A stretch of DNA of 53,057 nucleotides from Gudongella sp051744365 (GTDB lineage: Bacteria > Bacillota > Clostridia > Tissierellales > Tissierellaceae), in assembly GCA_051744365.1 (NCBI GenBank), contig JBNJCX010000010.1:1-53057 (forward strand), written 5' to 3'. Position 1 is the stretch's first letter. The number at the start of each line of letters is the position of its first letter. A model generated the notes under the pieces. It was not told the DNA's origin. It saw only the letters and a list, made by a program, of their open reading frames with translations, and did not search any database. Positions 15,698 to 25,306 of this stretch are shown piece by piece. A program made the translations under genes and the position numbers.

Positions 15698-15730
15698 AAA
15701 AAAAGTAGAGGATACCCCCTACTTTTTTAA
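15698..15730 (-). terminator. Nitroreductase gene terminator
   Basis: GTAG-x-GG (15705-15711) pairs with CC-x-CTAC (15716-15722), flanked by an A-run and T-run that extend the stem. The T-run follows on minus, right after the nitroreductase stop. Confidence 0.75.
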
Positions 15731-15732
15731 CT

Positions 15733-16542
15733 CTATAGTTCATATCTCCCTATAAACATATATTTCTTTCCTTTTACTTCTTCAGGCCTCATATCCACAA
15801 TCCACTTGTTCTTCAGACCCTGTGTCCTCGCAAGCTGTTCAAAATAGTACATTGCGATTCCTGCATCCGTATAGCAGAATTCTCCATTTATCTCCTCTAT
15901 TGCCAATTCTACATGATTGTCGTGCACTATAAATCTCCATGGTTGAAGATTTTTGCTTGAAGGTGCAAACCTAACATAGAAAAAAAGGTCTCCCAGTCCT
16001 CTCCCTTCAAGGAAATTCATATCAGCAGGCTTTTTAAGGGTCTTATGGAATACAATCTCCTCCACGCCAAGTCTCTCGCTGAATGTTTCGTGGACAAATG
16101 GGTTTTTAGGCTTGGGATAACCAATAGCCAGAAGAAAGTCATTTTCTCCTGTATCCTCACCGAAAATAGCCTTCATTCTTTCCATGTCGAGATTCTTTAA
16201 GGTTACCCAACATGTTCCCAGTCCTATTTCATTCAGCCCGGTAACTATTTTTTCCATATAATATCCGCTGTTCACCTTCTCCTCAGGACTGTGTTCTTTC
16301 ATATCCAGAGCTATATAGTGAGGACTCTCTATCATTACTCCCGTATAGCCTCCAATCCCTTTGAGACTGTCATAAATCCTCTTGCCGAACTCATAAAGCT
16401 TTACTTCCATGCTGCTTTCCCTGACTTCCTCATTGATTTCCTGAATAAGTGCCTTAACCTTTGCAAGGTCTTTCTCTGTGACATTTTTTTTCTTGAATTC
16501 CCTGATTGATTTTCTGCTTTTCAAAAAACTTGTCATGTTCAT
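15733..16542 (-). CDS. Nitroreductase family protein
   Basis: A flavin-dependent reductase of the nitroreductase superfamily, 269 residues from the ATG at 16542 (MNMTSFLKSRKSIREFKKK; the R-x-S-I-R-x-F motif binds FMN phosphate). GGAGG lies 8 nt upstream of this ATG; an ATG at 16626 would run into the PAP2 gene and lacks a ribosome site. The second half repeats features of the fold (FAPSSKNLQPWRFIV), as in the clostridial double-lobed TM1586-like branch. Substrate unknown. Confidence 0.9.
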   Translation of the reverse strand: MNMTSFLKSRKSIREFKKKNVTEKDLAKVKALIQEINEEVRESSMEVKLYEFGKRIYDSLKGIGGYTGVMIESPHYIALDMKEHSPEEKVNSGYYMEKIVTGLNEIGLGTCWVTLKNLDMERMKAIFGEDTGENDFLLAIGYPKPKNPFVHETFSERLGVEEIVFHKTLKKPADMNFLEGRGLGDLFFYVRFAPSSKNLQPWRFIVHDNHVELAIEEINGEFCYTDAGIAMYYFEQLARTQGLKNKWIVDMRPEEVKGKKYMFIGRYEL

Positions 16543-16591
16543 TTCACATTCCTCCTTGTTTATCAGGTAATATTTATAATTGCAAATTTTG

Positions 16592-17149
16592 TCAATTGAT
16601 GCCAAGGACAAAGGCAATTTTCTCAACAGCCTCTATAAGATACAAATGTATGATAATGCTTGCAAAACATCCCAGAATTATCCCTGCAGCAACATCCGTG
16701 GGATAATGAACCCCCAAATATATCCTGCTGATTCCTATAAGGAGTGCAAGTAAAAATACAAACAAAGTAAATCTGGGCATATTAACCGCTATTGTGGTCG
16801 CCAAAGAAAAGCTTGCAGTTGTGTGTCCTGAAGGGAAGGAATAATCCCTAAGGTCTATACCGAAGGTGTTAAGCTGTTCGAGTATTTTATAGGGTCTCTC
16901 CCTGCTCATAAGTTTTTTCAGGGATTGTACGAATATCTGTCCAAAGAACAGAGCCAATATAGCCTCAAGGCCCAGCAGCTTGGTACTATAGCTTCCAAGA
17001 AATACCAGTGCTGAAGCAAATATAGAGGTAAATACTGCTCCCCCAAGATCTGTAATTCTGAGCATAAATCTGTCCAGGTATGGATTTTTAATCCTTGAGT
17101 TGATAAGCTGTATAAAATGATCATCAAACCTTTTCAATATATCTTTCAA
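16592..17149 (-). CDS. PAP2 family membrane phosphatase
   Basis: About 185 residues, five or six transmembrane segments. The three-part PAP2 phosphatase signature is complete: KKLMSRERP (K-x6-RP) at about 80-88, PSGH near 108, and SRIYLGVHYPTD (SR-x5-H-x3-D) near 145-156. Likely dephosphorylates undecaprenyl pyrophosphate or a lipid phosphate at the membrane. The start is uncertain: a TTG at 17149 has AGGTG 6 nt upstream, while a GTG at 17158 has no clear site. It diverges from the helicase gene. Confidence 0.9.
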   Translation of the reverse strand: MKDILKRFDDHFIQLINSRIKNPYLDRFMLRITDLGGAVFTSIFASALVFLGSYSTKLLGLEAILALFFGQIFVQSLKKLMSRERPYKILEQLNTFGIDLRDYSFPSGHTTASFSLATTIAVNMPRFTLFVFLLALLIGISRIYLGVHYPTDVAAGIILGCFASIIIHLYLIEAVEKIAFVLGIN

Positions 17150-17282
17150 AGTATTCACCTCATTTTAACTAACATAATTATATTACATTGTTACCCGATA
17201 TTAAAGTATATAATATTAGTTTACTACATAATCCCTCATTTATGTGGTAAAATTTTAGTTGTCTAATTATAGGAGGATTGCC

Positions 17283-19148
17283 ATGAGACTTAATGATACC
17301 CAAATAAAAGCAATACATCACAATGACGGTCCGGCTCTTGTACTTGCAGTACCCGGTTCCGGAAAAACAACAGTAATAATTCACAGAACCCACAGGCTTC
17401 TGAAGGAACAAGGCATAAAACCGGAGAGGATTCTCTCAATAACCTTCAGTAAAGCCTCTGCATTGGATATGAAAAGTCGATTTGTCACAGAGTTTCCGGA
17501 GGAACCTTTAAAGCCTGACTTTTCTACGATACACGCATTTTGCTTTAGGATAATAAGGGATTATTCCAGAAAAAGGGGACTCTCATTCAGGTTGATTGAA
17601 GATGATAAAGAAACTATGAATAAATATCGCATAATCAAGGATATTTATCAATCACTATACAACAATACCATAGCTGAGGAAAAGCTGGAATCCTTTCTCA
17701 GTTATTATGGCTATGTTAAGAATTTGATGATTTCACCTGATGATCTTAATAGAACAAAGAAAATTGAAATGGATGAATTCAAGGGGCTATACAAAGCATA
17801 TGAAGAAACAAAAAGAAAAAACAAACTGCTTGACTTTGATGACCTCCTCACCATGAGCTATGAACTCCTTATTGAAAACCCTAAGGCTCTGGATTATTAC
17901 AGAGGAAAATTCGACTACATCCAACTTGATGAGGGTCAGGATACTTCGAGAATCCAACTTGAACTACTTAAGCTTCTGGCCAATAGAAAAAGCAACCTAT
18001 TTATAGTTGCCGATGACGACCAGTCAATCTATGGCTTCCGGGGAGCCTACCCGCAGGGTCTTCTGAATTTCAAGGATACCTTTCTTGATGGAGTTGTATT
18101 CTATATGGAGAACAACTACAGATCGTCAAGAAACATAGTAAATTTGTCAAACGACTTTATCAAACAGAACAAATCCAGATATGTAAAAAAAATTACTACG
18201 GATAATCCATACAACAGACCAGTGCAAGTAGTTAATTTCAAGACAATTGAGGATCAATATAGCTATATACTTAAAAATACAAAAAAATCAAACAATAACA
18301 AGATTGCTGTGCTTTATAGAAATAATTTATCTGCCTTGGGTCTTATGAATTTTCTAGAAAAAAACAACACTGAATTCTATATGCGGGATGTTAAACTAAA
18401 ATTTTTCAATCACTGGCTCGTCAGGGATATCTACAGTTTTATGAAGCTTTCATTTGACAGCTCCAACTTGGATGTCTACGAGCAGATTTATTATAAGATG
18501 AAGGGCTATGTATCAAGAAAAATGATCAATTGGCTTAAATCCAGAAAGATTGAGAAGAATGTCTTCAAGGAGCTTCTTAAGTATCCTGGTCTGTCTGATT
18601 TTTATAGGAAGCAATTCCTGGAGCTTGAGCTGGATTTCAGAAAAATTAAAAGGATGTCTCCCTCAGGAGCAATCAGGTATATAAGGGATACCATGAATTA
18701 TGATAGCTTTCTCCACGAAAATTCCCTCAGATTCGGGTATACCTATGAACAGCTGAAGGAAATGCTCTTCTATATGGAGTTGATTGCAGCAGATACCGGA
18801 AACTTTCTACATTTCCAGGAGAGAATGGTTAGTCTGCAAGAGCTGATGCTTCAATCATCAAAAAAATGGAGCAACTTAACGCTCTCAACTGTTCATTCTG
18901 CAAAAGGACTTGAATTTGACGATGTTTTTATCATTGATCTTGTAGAAGGTGCTTTCCCATCATCCTCCAGCGTGGAGGCACTGGAAGAAGGAGATCCCTC
19001 ACTCTACGAAGAGGAGAGGAGATTGTTTTATGTCGGCATGACCAGGGCAAGAAAATCACTGGATCTGCTAAGCTACGAGATGATGGATAACAGTCAGGCA
19101 AGTCCATCAGGTTTTTTTTTAGAATTGAAAATAAATTCAAAAGAATAG
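17283..19148 (+). CDS. UvrD/Rep-like superfamily 1 ATP-dependent helicase
   Basis: 621 residues, shorter than PcrA/UvrD (about 720-740). Motifs in order: Q-motif LNDTQIKAI, Walker A PGSGKTT (about 26-32), Ia ITFSKASALDM, II LDEGQDTS (DEGQ where most relatives have DEAQ or DEFQ), III DDDQSIYGFRGA, IV NYRSSRNIV, V TVHSAKGLEFDDVF, and VI ERRLFYVGMTRARKSL. A 3'-5' DNA helicase is predicted. AGGAGG lies 7 nt before the ATG at 17283; an upstream in-frame start at 17259 is not supported. A full-length PcrA is probably elsewhere in the genome; this looks like a second, short clade member. Confidence 0.92.
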   Translation: MRLNDTQIKAIHHNDGPALVLAVPGSGKTTVIIHRTHRLLKEQGIKPERILSITFSKASALDMKSRFVTEFPEEPLKPDFSTIHAFCFRIIRDYSRKRGLSFRLIEDDKETMNKYRIIKDIYQSLYNNTIAEEKLESFLSYYGYVKNLMISPDDLNRTKKIEMDEFKGLYKAYEETKRKNKLLDFDDLLTMSYELLIENPKALDYYRGKFDYIQLDEGQDTSRIQLELLKLLANRKSNLFIVADDDQSIYGFRGAYPQGLLNFKDTFLDGVVFYMENNYRSSRNIVNLSNDFIKQNKSRYVKKITTDNPYNRPVQVVNFKTIEDQYSYILKNTKKSNNNKIAVLYRNNLSALGLMNFLEKNNTEFYMRDVKLKFFNHWLVRDIYSFMKLSFDSSNLDVYEQIYYKMKGYVSRKMINWLKSRKIEKNVFKELLKYPGLSDFYRKQFLELELDFRKIKRMSPSGAIRYIRDTMNYDSFLHENSLRFGYTYEQLKEMLFYMELIAADTGNFLHFQERMVSLQELMLQSSKKWSNLTLSTVHSAKGLEFDDVFIIDLVEGAFPSSSSVEALEEGDPSLYEEERRLFYVGMTRARKSLDLLSYEMMDNSQASPSGFFLELKINSKE

Positions 19149-19169
19149 TCCCGGTTTACCGGGACTATT
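19144..19169. terminator. Shared terminator of the helicase and GerMN lipoprotein genes
   Basis: A perfect 12-bp inverted repeat AATAGTCCCGGT/ACCGGGACTATT (19144-19155, 19158-19169) contains both stop codons of two converging genes. No long T-run on either side. Confidence 0.65.
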
Positions 19170-20250
19170 CAATATAATCTTCGTATTCATCAATGCCTTC
19201 TGTGTCAACTGTAAATACTTCGTTTTCCGTCATTCCGTAATGTCCGGATACAAATGGCACCCCTTCTATGGACATATATACCCTTTCTGTATCATAGAAT
19301 TCCCCAAGGGTATTTACGATGCTTCTTATCAATTCCAGCTCAAGGGATGAGCCTGCATTCCAGCCAGGTATCAGCTCACTTGAAAAATCAACCTTAACTG
19401 TCCAAGTCCCCTTATCCAGAAAAATGCTGTTTATTAGAGTATCCTCAGATATAACAGGCGTCAACGATTCCTCTACCGGTTCTTTAAAAAGCTTTTCAAA
19501 GATATTCTCCAGATGGTCATTGGTACTGAATTTGAAACTATAGTCTAAATATGTCGTTATGATCTCGTTGTTTCTTTCCAATGGATAAAACAGCCTGATA
19601 TCCTTCTCATAGGGGCCTGAAACAATATTTCTCAGGAGGCTGCTTATCTGTGTTTCACCATCTAGATATTCAACTGCAACCATTCCCACATCTTTTACAT
19701 AATAGTTTTTCTGCATTCTATCCTCTTCAAAATAAGTGGTAACTTCAATCGCCTTGAATGCGCCATAGGGAGTCTCTATATCTTTTTCCAGATCTGTAAT
19801 CTCTCTTATATATCCATCCTCCAATTCCCAGCTATTACCTTTGACCAAAGGCTCCTTCAACAAGATATTATTTTTTATGGCAGGAGTCGAAAGTATGTTT
19901 TCAGTATGATAGAATTCTCCTTCAAGGTATATTTCCCTTACTGAATCTGCAGTTTTTTCAATGATTTTTACTGTTTCTGTTCCTGGGTTTATGGCCCTGT
20001 ACTGTCCTCTCTGTCCATTTTCAAACTCAAGAAAAACAGTCTGTTCAGCAAACTCGTTACCTAGTCCCTCATATTCGTAGATAGCATCATGAACAAAGGG
20101 ATAATAGTCACCCAAAGATATCTCAACAGCTTCCTCCTCATTGTTTTCACCGTTTGCAGGTGTTTCCACAACCGGAGTACAACCTCCTACTATTAGGATT
20201 AAAATTATTGATACCATAAAGATGAATTTAAATAAATCTAGATTTTTCAT
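19165..20250 (-). CDS. GerMN-domain lipoprotein
   Basis: 361 residues. A signal peptide with lipobox (IVGGC, Cys at about 24) predicts an outer-leaflet lipoprotein, followed by an acidic linker. Residues about 45-215 are strand-rich without a motif I can name. The C-terminal part (about 250-345) matches the GerMN fold: TLINSIFLDKGTWTVKVDFS, then a GSSLELELIRSIVNTLG helix and VYMSIEGVPFVSGHYG. GerM-like proteins act in sporulation or spore germination, but GerMN domains also occur in vegetative lipoproteins. GAGGTG precedes the ATG; seemingly monocistronic. Confidence 0.85.
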   Translation of the reverse strand: MKNLDLFKFIFMVSIILILIVGGCTPVVETPANGENNEEEAVEISLGDYYPFVHDAIYEYEGLGNEFAEQTVFLEFENGQRGQYRAINPGTETVKIIEKTADSVREIYLEGEFYHTENILSTPAIKNNILLKEPLVKGNSWELEDGYIREITDLEKDIETPYGAFKAIEVTTYFEEDRMQKNYYVKDVGMVAVEYLDGETQISSLLRNIVSGPYEKDIRLFYPLERNNEIITTYLDYSFKFSTNDHLENIFEKLFKEPVEESLTPVISEDTLINSIFLDKGTWTVKVDFSSELIPGWNAGSSLELELIRSIVNTLGEFYDTERVYMSIEGVPFVSGHYGMTENEVFTVDTEGIDEYEDYIE

Positions 20251-20355
20251 TAATAATCACCTCTTCCATAGAGTATTCCCTGATTTGATTATATAATAGA
20301 TATCCAAAGAATAAATTACGAATACTTTACAATTACAGCATATGAACATAGAAAG

Positions 20356-21081
20356 TTATAGTAGCTCTACATTGGCACTGCATTTGTATATTACATTTTT
20401 CCTTTCAACAATAATTGTAATTTGCTTTGAGAGGTACTCATCTGCCTTTATTTCCATAATTAAATCCCTGTTCGGATTGATTGCGACAGGATTCCCCATT
20501 CTCCTTAGCATTGAAAGGTCTCCGATTGTATCTCCGTAGGCGTAGCTTGTTACAAGATCAACATTATACTTCTCAATGATTTCATCCAGCACCTTCTTCT
20601 TACTGGTGGAGTCCCACATCCTTATAATCTCGCCTGTATAACAATTGTTTGAATCCACAAGATATTTTGTGCCTCTGTACTCAGTGGCTCCATATTTCTC
20701 TGCCATTTTTGAAACAAGAAAGTCTGGACTCCCTGAGATGAAAAACACCTCGTGACCCATATTCTTATGCCACTCAATTTGCCCCCGGGAATACTTGTAT
20801 ACCATGTCCCAGTTTGAGTCTATTACGTTATTGGCAACGAATTCAATATGCTCTCTCTTAATACCTTTAAGCTCATCGAGGTAGACTCCTGCAAGAATTT
20901 CAAGGTATTCCTCAAAGTCTGCATACCTCTTTTCCCAGTCATCATATGCTTTTTTAACCTTTGTATACCATACCTCAGGATTAATTATCTCAAAGGCAAT
21001 AAGCTTGCGGAAATGCTCAATCATAAGTGAGTTTCTGAAAATCGTTCCATCAATATCGAAAAAAGCTGCCGTTTTCTTCAT
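20356..21081 (-). CDS. HAD-IB family phosphatase (SerB-like)
   Basis: 241 residues. HAD motif I is FFDIDGTIF at the N-terminus (nucleophile Asp and general-acid Asp), motif II is FISGSPDFL, motif III uses the Lys of SKKKVLDE, and motif IV is GDTIGDLSML. The helical cap between motifs I and II fits the SerB/HAD-IB class (phosphoserine or related phosphomonoesters). I start at 21081 because GAGGG lies 5 nt upstream and MKKTAAFFDIDGT is the natural beginning; an ATG at 21099 is unsupported. It follows the EEP gene, probably in one operon with DegV. Confidence 0.9.
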   Translation of the reverse strand: MKKTAAFFDIDGTIFRNSLMIEHFRKLIAFEIINPEVWYTKVKKAYDDWEKRYADFEEYLEILAGVYLDELKGIKREHIEFVANNVIDSNWDMVYKYSRGQIEWHKNMGHEVFFISGSPDFLVSKMAEKYGATEYRGTKYLVDSNNCYTGEIIRMWDSTSKKKVLDEIIEKYNVDLVTSYAYGDTIGDLSMLRRMGNPVAINPNRDLIMEIKADEYLSKQITIIVERKNVIYKCSANVELL

Positions 21082-21124
21082 TATATCCCTCTTTCTCATT
21101 TGTCTTAGAAATGCGGTTTTATAA

Positions 21125-22180
21125 TTATTGCAATGTGAAAATCATATTCACAGGATTATGGTCGGTGTTCTTAAATTCCGTATCGAAAGTCTGTATTGAA
21201 ATAACCTCAATATTTTCAGACACCATAAACCCATCTATAACAGCTTTGAAATTAAAGCCATCCTCATATGGCTTAGCCAAGGTCCTTACAGTTGGCAAAT
21301 TTGGATCAACAGCCCACTTATATCCCATCACCTGATAGTCCTCTGGTAAGTTTTTAAGCCAGAATGGCCATTCCTCCCGAGCGGGAAATCTCTTTGGATC
21401 TGTACAGGGAAGATTATGGTTCCAGTCGCCTCCTGCAATCACGTAGTTTCCGTTGGAGTATTCTCTTTCCAAATGCTTCTTAAGGTAATCAAGCTGTTGA
21501 ATCCTTATGATTCCACCTTCGTCAAAGGCAGACAGATGAAGATTAATCAATACAACTTCCTTCCCGTTAATAGTGCTCATCCTGGATTCAGTAAAACACC
21601 TGTCAAGTTCAAAAAGATTAACAGGCCAATCTTCCTCCCCAGGAAGCTGGTATCTAGAAGCGCCGGTCAAATTATATTTTGAAAGCGTAACTATCCCTGA
21701 AAATGCCTTACCCATAGGATTTTTTACTGGAACTGGTACCCAGGGAACCTTGTAATTTATTCCAAACACTTGTCCGAAATTCGGATATGCCGATTTCAAT
21801 ATTTGCAATTGGTTGACCTTGTAGCTTCTTGATGAATCCTGGTCAACCTCTTGCAGGAATATGATTTCTGGTGATGTGGTATCTATAGTATGGGCTATTG
21901 CCTTTAAATTTTCCTGGATTGCCTGGAGACTACCCCCTCGTGATCTGGTTCCTCCATCAGCAAAAAAATCCTGAGTGCTGTCAAGCCCTGCATAACCTAT
22001 GTTGTAGGTTGTTATTGAAATATTCTGACCAGATGGAATTTCCTTCAATTGATTGTTTGAAACGGATAATATCTCTATCTCCTGTGGCTTCATGTCTGTT
22101 ATAGATATGTAAAATAGAAAAGACGAAAAAAGAAGGACTATGATACCGCTTGTGATAAGTATAGTCTTCAGTATTTTCAT
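21125..22180 (-). CDS. Membrane-anchored endonuclease/exonuclease/phosphatase family protein
   Basis: 351 residues with an N-terminal transmembrane anchor (about 6-28) that puts the catalytic domain outside. EEP superfamily motifs: TYNIGYAG (Asn), FLQEVDQ (Glu metal ligand), INLHLSAFD, GGDWNHN (Asp/Asn), and the final TDHNPV (Asp-His pair). The fold covers nucleases, inositol phosphatases and sphingomyelinases; the substrate cannot be told. AAGGAG precedes the ATG. It lies 30 nt after degV and before the HAD gene. Confidence 0.9.
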   Translation of the reverse strand: MKILKTILITSGIIVLLFSSFLFYISITDMKPQEIEILSVSNNQLKEIPSGQNISITTYNIGYAGLDSTQDFFADGGTRSRGGSLQAIQENLKAIAHTIDTTSPEIIFLQEVDQDSSRSYKVNQLQILKSAYPNFGQVFGINYKVPWVPVPVKNPMGKAFSGIVTLSKYNLTGASRYQLPGEEDWPVNLFELDRCFTESRMSTINGKEVVLINLHLSAFDEGGIIRIQQLDYLKKHLEREYSNGNYVIAGGDWNHNLPCTDPKRFPAREEWPFWLKNLPEDYQVMGYKWAVDPNLPTVRTLAKPYEDGFNFKAVIDGFMVSENIEVISIQTFDTEFKNTDHNPVNMIFTLQ

Positions 22181-22210
22181 ATAATCGTCTCCTTACGTCT
22201 TTAATTTATT

Positions 22211-23074
22211 CTAGATTTTCCTTTTTGAATAGAAAACCGTTAATGAACCCGGCCCGACATGGGCACCAATAGCACCACCTATGTGATTGATAATAAACTC
22301 CGTTGCTCCATATTTCTCACTGATCATAGACTTGAGTTTATCAGCTTTTTCCAAGTCGTCACCGTGTGTAATACAGAATGTGGTATCCGATAGGTCCGAA
22401 TTGATGGTTCGCTCGCCAATTAATTCAACCATCCTATTTAAAACCCTATTCTTCCCTCGCACCTTTTCCAAAGGTACTAGTTTCCCGTCACTCACCTCGA
22501 GTATTGGTTTTATGTTGAGCATCCCTCCCAGTATGGCATTAGTCCTTGATACCCTTCCACCTCTGTATAGATACTCGATGTTGTCGACAGTAAAAATGTG
22601 ATCAACATTTTTGCTGTAGAATTCAGCTACTTTTATGACCTTTTCCTTTGAGGCACCTGCAGCAAGTGCCTTTGCCGCTTCATATACAACAAGTCCATAA
22701 CCTCCAGAAGCAGCCTTTGTATCAATTACTGTGATATCAGCATCCGGATACTTCTCTTCCAATGCAATTTTTGTTATTGAAGCAGACTGGTAAGTTGCAG
22801 ATAGTCCAGATGAGAACCCAATATATATTACACTGTCACCATTTCTGATATGCTTCTCGAATGACTTCTGAAATGTGACGGGAGTAATCTGAGCCGTTTT
22901 AAACACCTCGCCATCCCTCATCCCATCGTAAACTTCCTTTGGATTTATATTAACCTTGTCCAGGAATTCCTTTTCTCCCCTTATTACCACTATGGGCAGC
23001 TCTTCAATATGAAACTCCTCTAGCAATCCTACAGGCAAATCACAAGCGCTGTCACATACAATCCTAATACTCAT
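22211..23074 (-). CDS. DegV family fatty-acid-binding protein
   Basis: 287 residues. DegV fold signatures: IRIVCDSACDLP at the N-terminus, FSSGLSATYQSA, VDTKAASGGYGLVVYEA, and RGGRVSRTNAILGGMLNIKPIL. DegV/FakB proteins carry exogenous or turnover fatty acids to the kinase FakA, which is not in the window. The start at 23074 is chosen because AGGAG lies 5 nt before this ATG; a GTG two codons upstream is less well placed. First gene of a likely degV-EEP-HAD operon, divergent from pepT. A second DegV gene is at 36009-36842. Confidence 0.93.
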   Translation of the reverse strand: MSIRIVCDSACDLPVGLLEEFHIEELPIVVIRGEKEFLDKVNINPKEVYDGMRDGEVFKTAQITPVTFQKSFEKHIRNGDSVIYIGFSSGLSATYQSASITKIALEEKYPDADITVIDTKAASGGYGLVVYEAAKALAAGASKEKVIKVAEFYSKNVDHIFTVDNIEYLYRGGRVSRTNAILGGMLNIKPILEVSDGKLVPLEKVRGKNRVLNRMVELIGERTINSDLSDTTFCITHGDDLEKADKLKSMISEKYGATEFIINHIGGAIGAHVGPGSLTVFYSKRKI

Positions 23075-23211
23075 ACACACTCCTCCGTTTCTTATATGAT
23101 ACTTTAAACATTTTTACCCACTATATTCACATTTTAGCACATATCCCGATATTTTGAAATTGTTGGACAAATTCAACAATAAAAGGGTACAATAAAACTG
23201 GAGGGATGTAA

Positions 23212-24444
23212 ATGGAAAATTTGGTAAACAGGTTTTTAGACTATGTAAAGATTGAAACCACTTCAGATGAAAGCTCAGTAAGTGTACCAAGTACAGAAAC
23301 TCAGCTTGAATTCTCAGGAATGCTGGCAGATGAACTGACAAAAATCGGACTCTCTGAAGTAACTGTTGATGACAAAGGCTACGTCATGGCTACCTTGCCT
23401 TCCACCACAGAAAAGGAGCTTCCTGTAATAGGCTTTATTGCTCATATGGACACGAGTCCCGATATGTCAGGCAAGGATGTAAATCCACAGATATTTGAGA
23501 ACTACGATGGGAGTGAGCTGGTTCTTAACAGTGAAAAAAAAATTGTCCTTTCTCCTGATGACTTTCCTGAGCTTAAGGATAATATCGGCAAGACAATTAT
23601 TGCAACGGATGGAACCACCCTGCTGGGGGGAGACAATAAGGCAGGGATTGCAGAAATAGTAACAGCGATGGAGTATCTTATCAATAACCCTGATGTCCCC
23701 CATGGAAAAATAAGAATTGGATTTACCCCAGATGAGGAAATAGGAAGAGGCGCTGACCACTTTGATGTGGAGAAATTCGGTGCGGACTTTGCCTATACAA
23801 TTGATGGAGGTCCAGTGGGAGAACTGGAGTATGAAAACTTCAACGCTGCAACTGCCAAGGTTTTTATCCAAGGAAGAAATGTTCATCCTGGCTCAGCCAA
23901 AAACAAAATGATAAACTCCTTGATTATCGCCCAGGAGTTAGGCAGTATGCTTCCTGTCAATGAACGTCCTGAGTTTACAGAACACTACGAGGGATTCTTC
24001 CATCTTGTGCGGATAGATGGAACAGTTGAGAAAACTGAAATGGTTTACATCATAAGGGATCATTTCATGGACAGATTTGAGCACAAGAAGACTATAATGA
24101 CAAAGGCAGCAGAATATATCAACATTCGTTACGGCAATGTAATAGAACTGGAAATCAAGGATTCATACTACAATATGAAAGAAAAAATTGAGCCTGTTAT
24201 GGAAATTGTCACCCTTGCCAGAGATGCAATGAAAAATCTAGGAATTGAAGCAGACATCAAGCCTATAAGAGGAGGCACCGATGGTGCCAGACTGTCGTAT
24301 ATGGGGCTACCCTGTCCTAATATATTTACCGGCGGCTTCAATTTCCATGGGAGATATGAATATATTACAGTTGAAGGTATGGAGCTTGCCACCAAGACAA
24401 TATTGGAAATCGTAAAGATTGCAGCAGAAAGACCCCTGGCTTAG
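23212..24444 (+). CDS. pepT: Peptidase T (tripeptidase)
   Basis: An M20B zinc aminopeptidase cleaving the N-terminal residue from tripeptides. 410 residues, the normal PepT length. Metal and catalytic residues visible: FIAHMDTSPD (His and catalytic Asp), GGDNKAG (bridging Asp), DEEIGRG (catalytic Glu pair), TIDGG (Asp), and FHGRYEYI (His) near the C-terminus. IRGGTDGARLS completes the fold. GGAGGG lies 7 nt before the ATG. A single gene with its own terminator; it suits a peptide-fermenting lifestyle. Confidence 0.96.
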   Translation: MENLVNRFLDYVKIETTSDESSVSVPSTETQLEFSGMLADELTKIGLSEVTVDDKGYVMATLPSTTEKELPVIGFIAHMDTSPDMSGKDVNPQIFENYDGSELVLNSEKKIVLSPDDFPELKDNIGKTIIATDGTTLLGGDNKAGIAEIVTAMEYLINNPDVPHGKIRIGFTPDEEIGRGADHFDVEKFGADFAYTIDGGPVGELEYENFNAATAKVFIQGRNVHPGSAKNKMINSLIIAQELGSMLPVNERPEFTEHYEGFFHLVRIDGTVEKTEMVYIIRDHFMDRFEHKKTIMTKAAEYINIRYGNVIELEIKDSYYNMKEKIEPVMEIVTLARDAMKNLGIEADIKPIRGGTDGARLSYMGLPCPNIFTGGFNFHGRYEYITVEGMELATKTILEIVKIAAERPLA

Positions 24445-24463
24445 CCAAGGGTCTTCTTTTTGT
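24430..24463 (+). terminator. pepT terminator
   Basis: AGACCC-x-TGGC pairs with GCCA-x-GGGTCT (one mismatch, 24430-24454) with the TAG stop in the loop, followed by TCTTTTTG. Confidence 0.85.
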
Positions 24464-24473
24464 ATATGCTATC

Positions 24474-25292
24474 TCAGGACACTTCGTTCATAAGGCCCTT
24501 GTATCCTTCAACCAGTTTATTTATGATTATATTGTCTACAGTTGGAAGCTTCTTATCGTCAATCCAGGAAACCGGCAAAATACCCACGCTTGTTCCTGAG
24601 ATAAACATTCCCTCCAGCTTATCAATCTCATCCTTGTGAAGCCTTCTCTCCAATACGGGATAGCCTAGCCTCAATGCCAATGCAATAATATGCTTACGGG
24701 TTATTCCAAGGAGGACATCAGCTGCCGGTGCAGTATAAAGCTTTTGGTTCATAACATAGAACATATTTGACCTGCTGCCTTCCAGTATATAACCCTGTTC
24801 ATTGACCAGCAGAGCTTCAAATGCATTTTCCCTTGTCATTGCATCTTTAACCCTCTGCCTGAAATCGCTATGCTGTACCTTGGCATTTGGATTGTCTCTT
24901 TGATGGTTGAACAATATGGTTTTTACTCCCTCATTATAATAACTGCTTGGTGGATAAAAGCTATCCACAGCATATATTAGAAACATCTCTTCTCCTGATT
25001 CATCTGTCGTGGCAAGCAGCTTGATGTTGTTGTCACCTATATCATCACTATCGATCAGTCTCATGACATGAGCACGTATATCATCTTTGTTATAGGTTAT
25101 GTTGAACTCTGCAAGCTCCGAGGATTTGAATATCCTTTCAAGGTGATCCTCAAGAAACAAGGGTTTGCCGTTTACAACCCTTATTACTTCATAGATTGCA
25201 GGCCCGGTGATCCTATCAAAGACCTTTGCTTCTTCAACGCTCTCCAGTTTGCCGTTTACTGAAAGATACTCAAAAATAGCTTCTGGTGTCAT
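24474..25292 (-). CDS. Class IV aminotransferase
   Basis: A fold-type IV PLP enzyme of the branched-chain / D-amino-acid aminotransferase / aminodeoxychorismate lyase group. 272 residues. The PLP Lys is in NAKVQHSDFRQ; the phosphate-binding segments EGSRSNMF and GITRKHII and the C-terminal FISGTSVGILPV follow. The expected N-terminal DR and the YE-x-I-R motifs are present (FDRITGPAIYEVIRV). Substrate is not decidable; D-alanine or branched-chain transamination are both plausible. GGGAGG precedes the ATG, 14 nt after cls, so the two are likely co-transcribed. Confidence 0.88.
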   Translation of the reverse strand: MTPEAIFEYLSVNGKLESVEEAKVFDRITGPAIYEVIRVVNGKPLFLEDHLERIFKSSELAEFNITYNKDDIRAHVMRLIDSDDIGDNNIKLLATTDESGEEMFLIYAVDSFYPPSSYYNEGVKTILFNHQRDNPNAKVQHSDFRQRVKDAMTRENAFEALLVNEQGYILEGSRSNMFYVMNQKLYTAPAADVLLGITRKHIIALALRLGYPVLERRLHKDEIDKLEGMFISGTSVGILPVSWIDDKKLPTVDNIIINKLVEGYKGLMNEVS

Positions 25293-25306
25293 TGCTATAA
25301 CCTCCC

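Noticed and set aside
17226..17245. ACATAA-N8-TTATGT inverted repeat between the PAP2 and helicase genes
   Set aside because: Only 6-bp arms in AT-rich DNA; too weak to list as an operator without comparative data.
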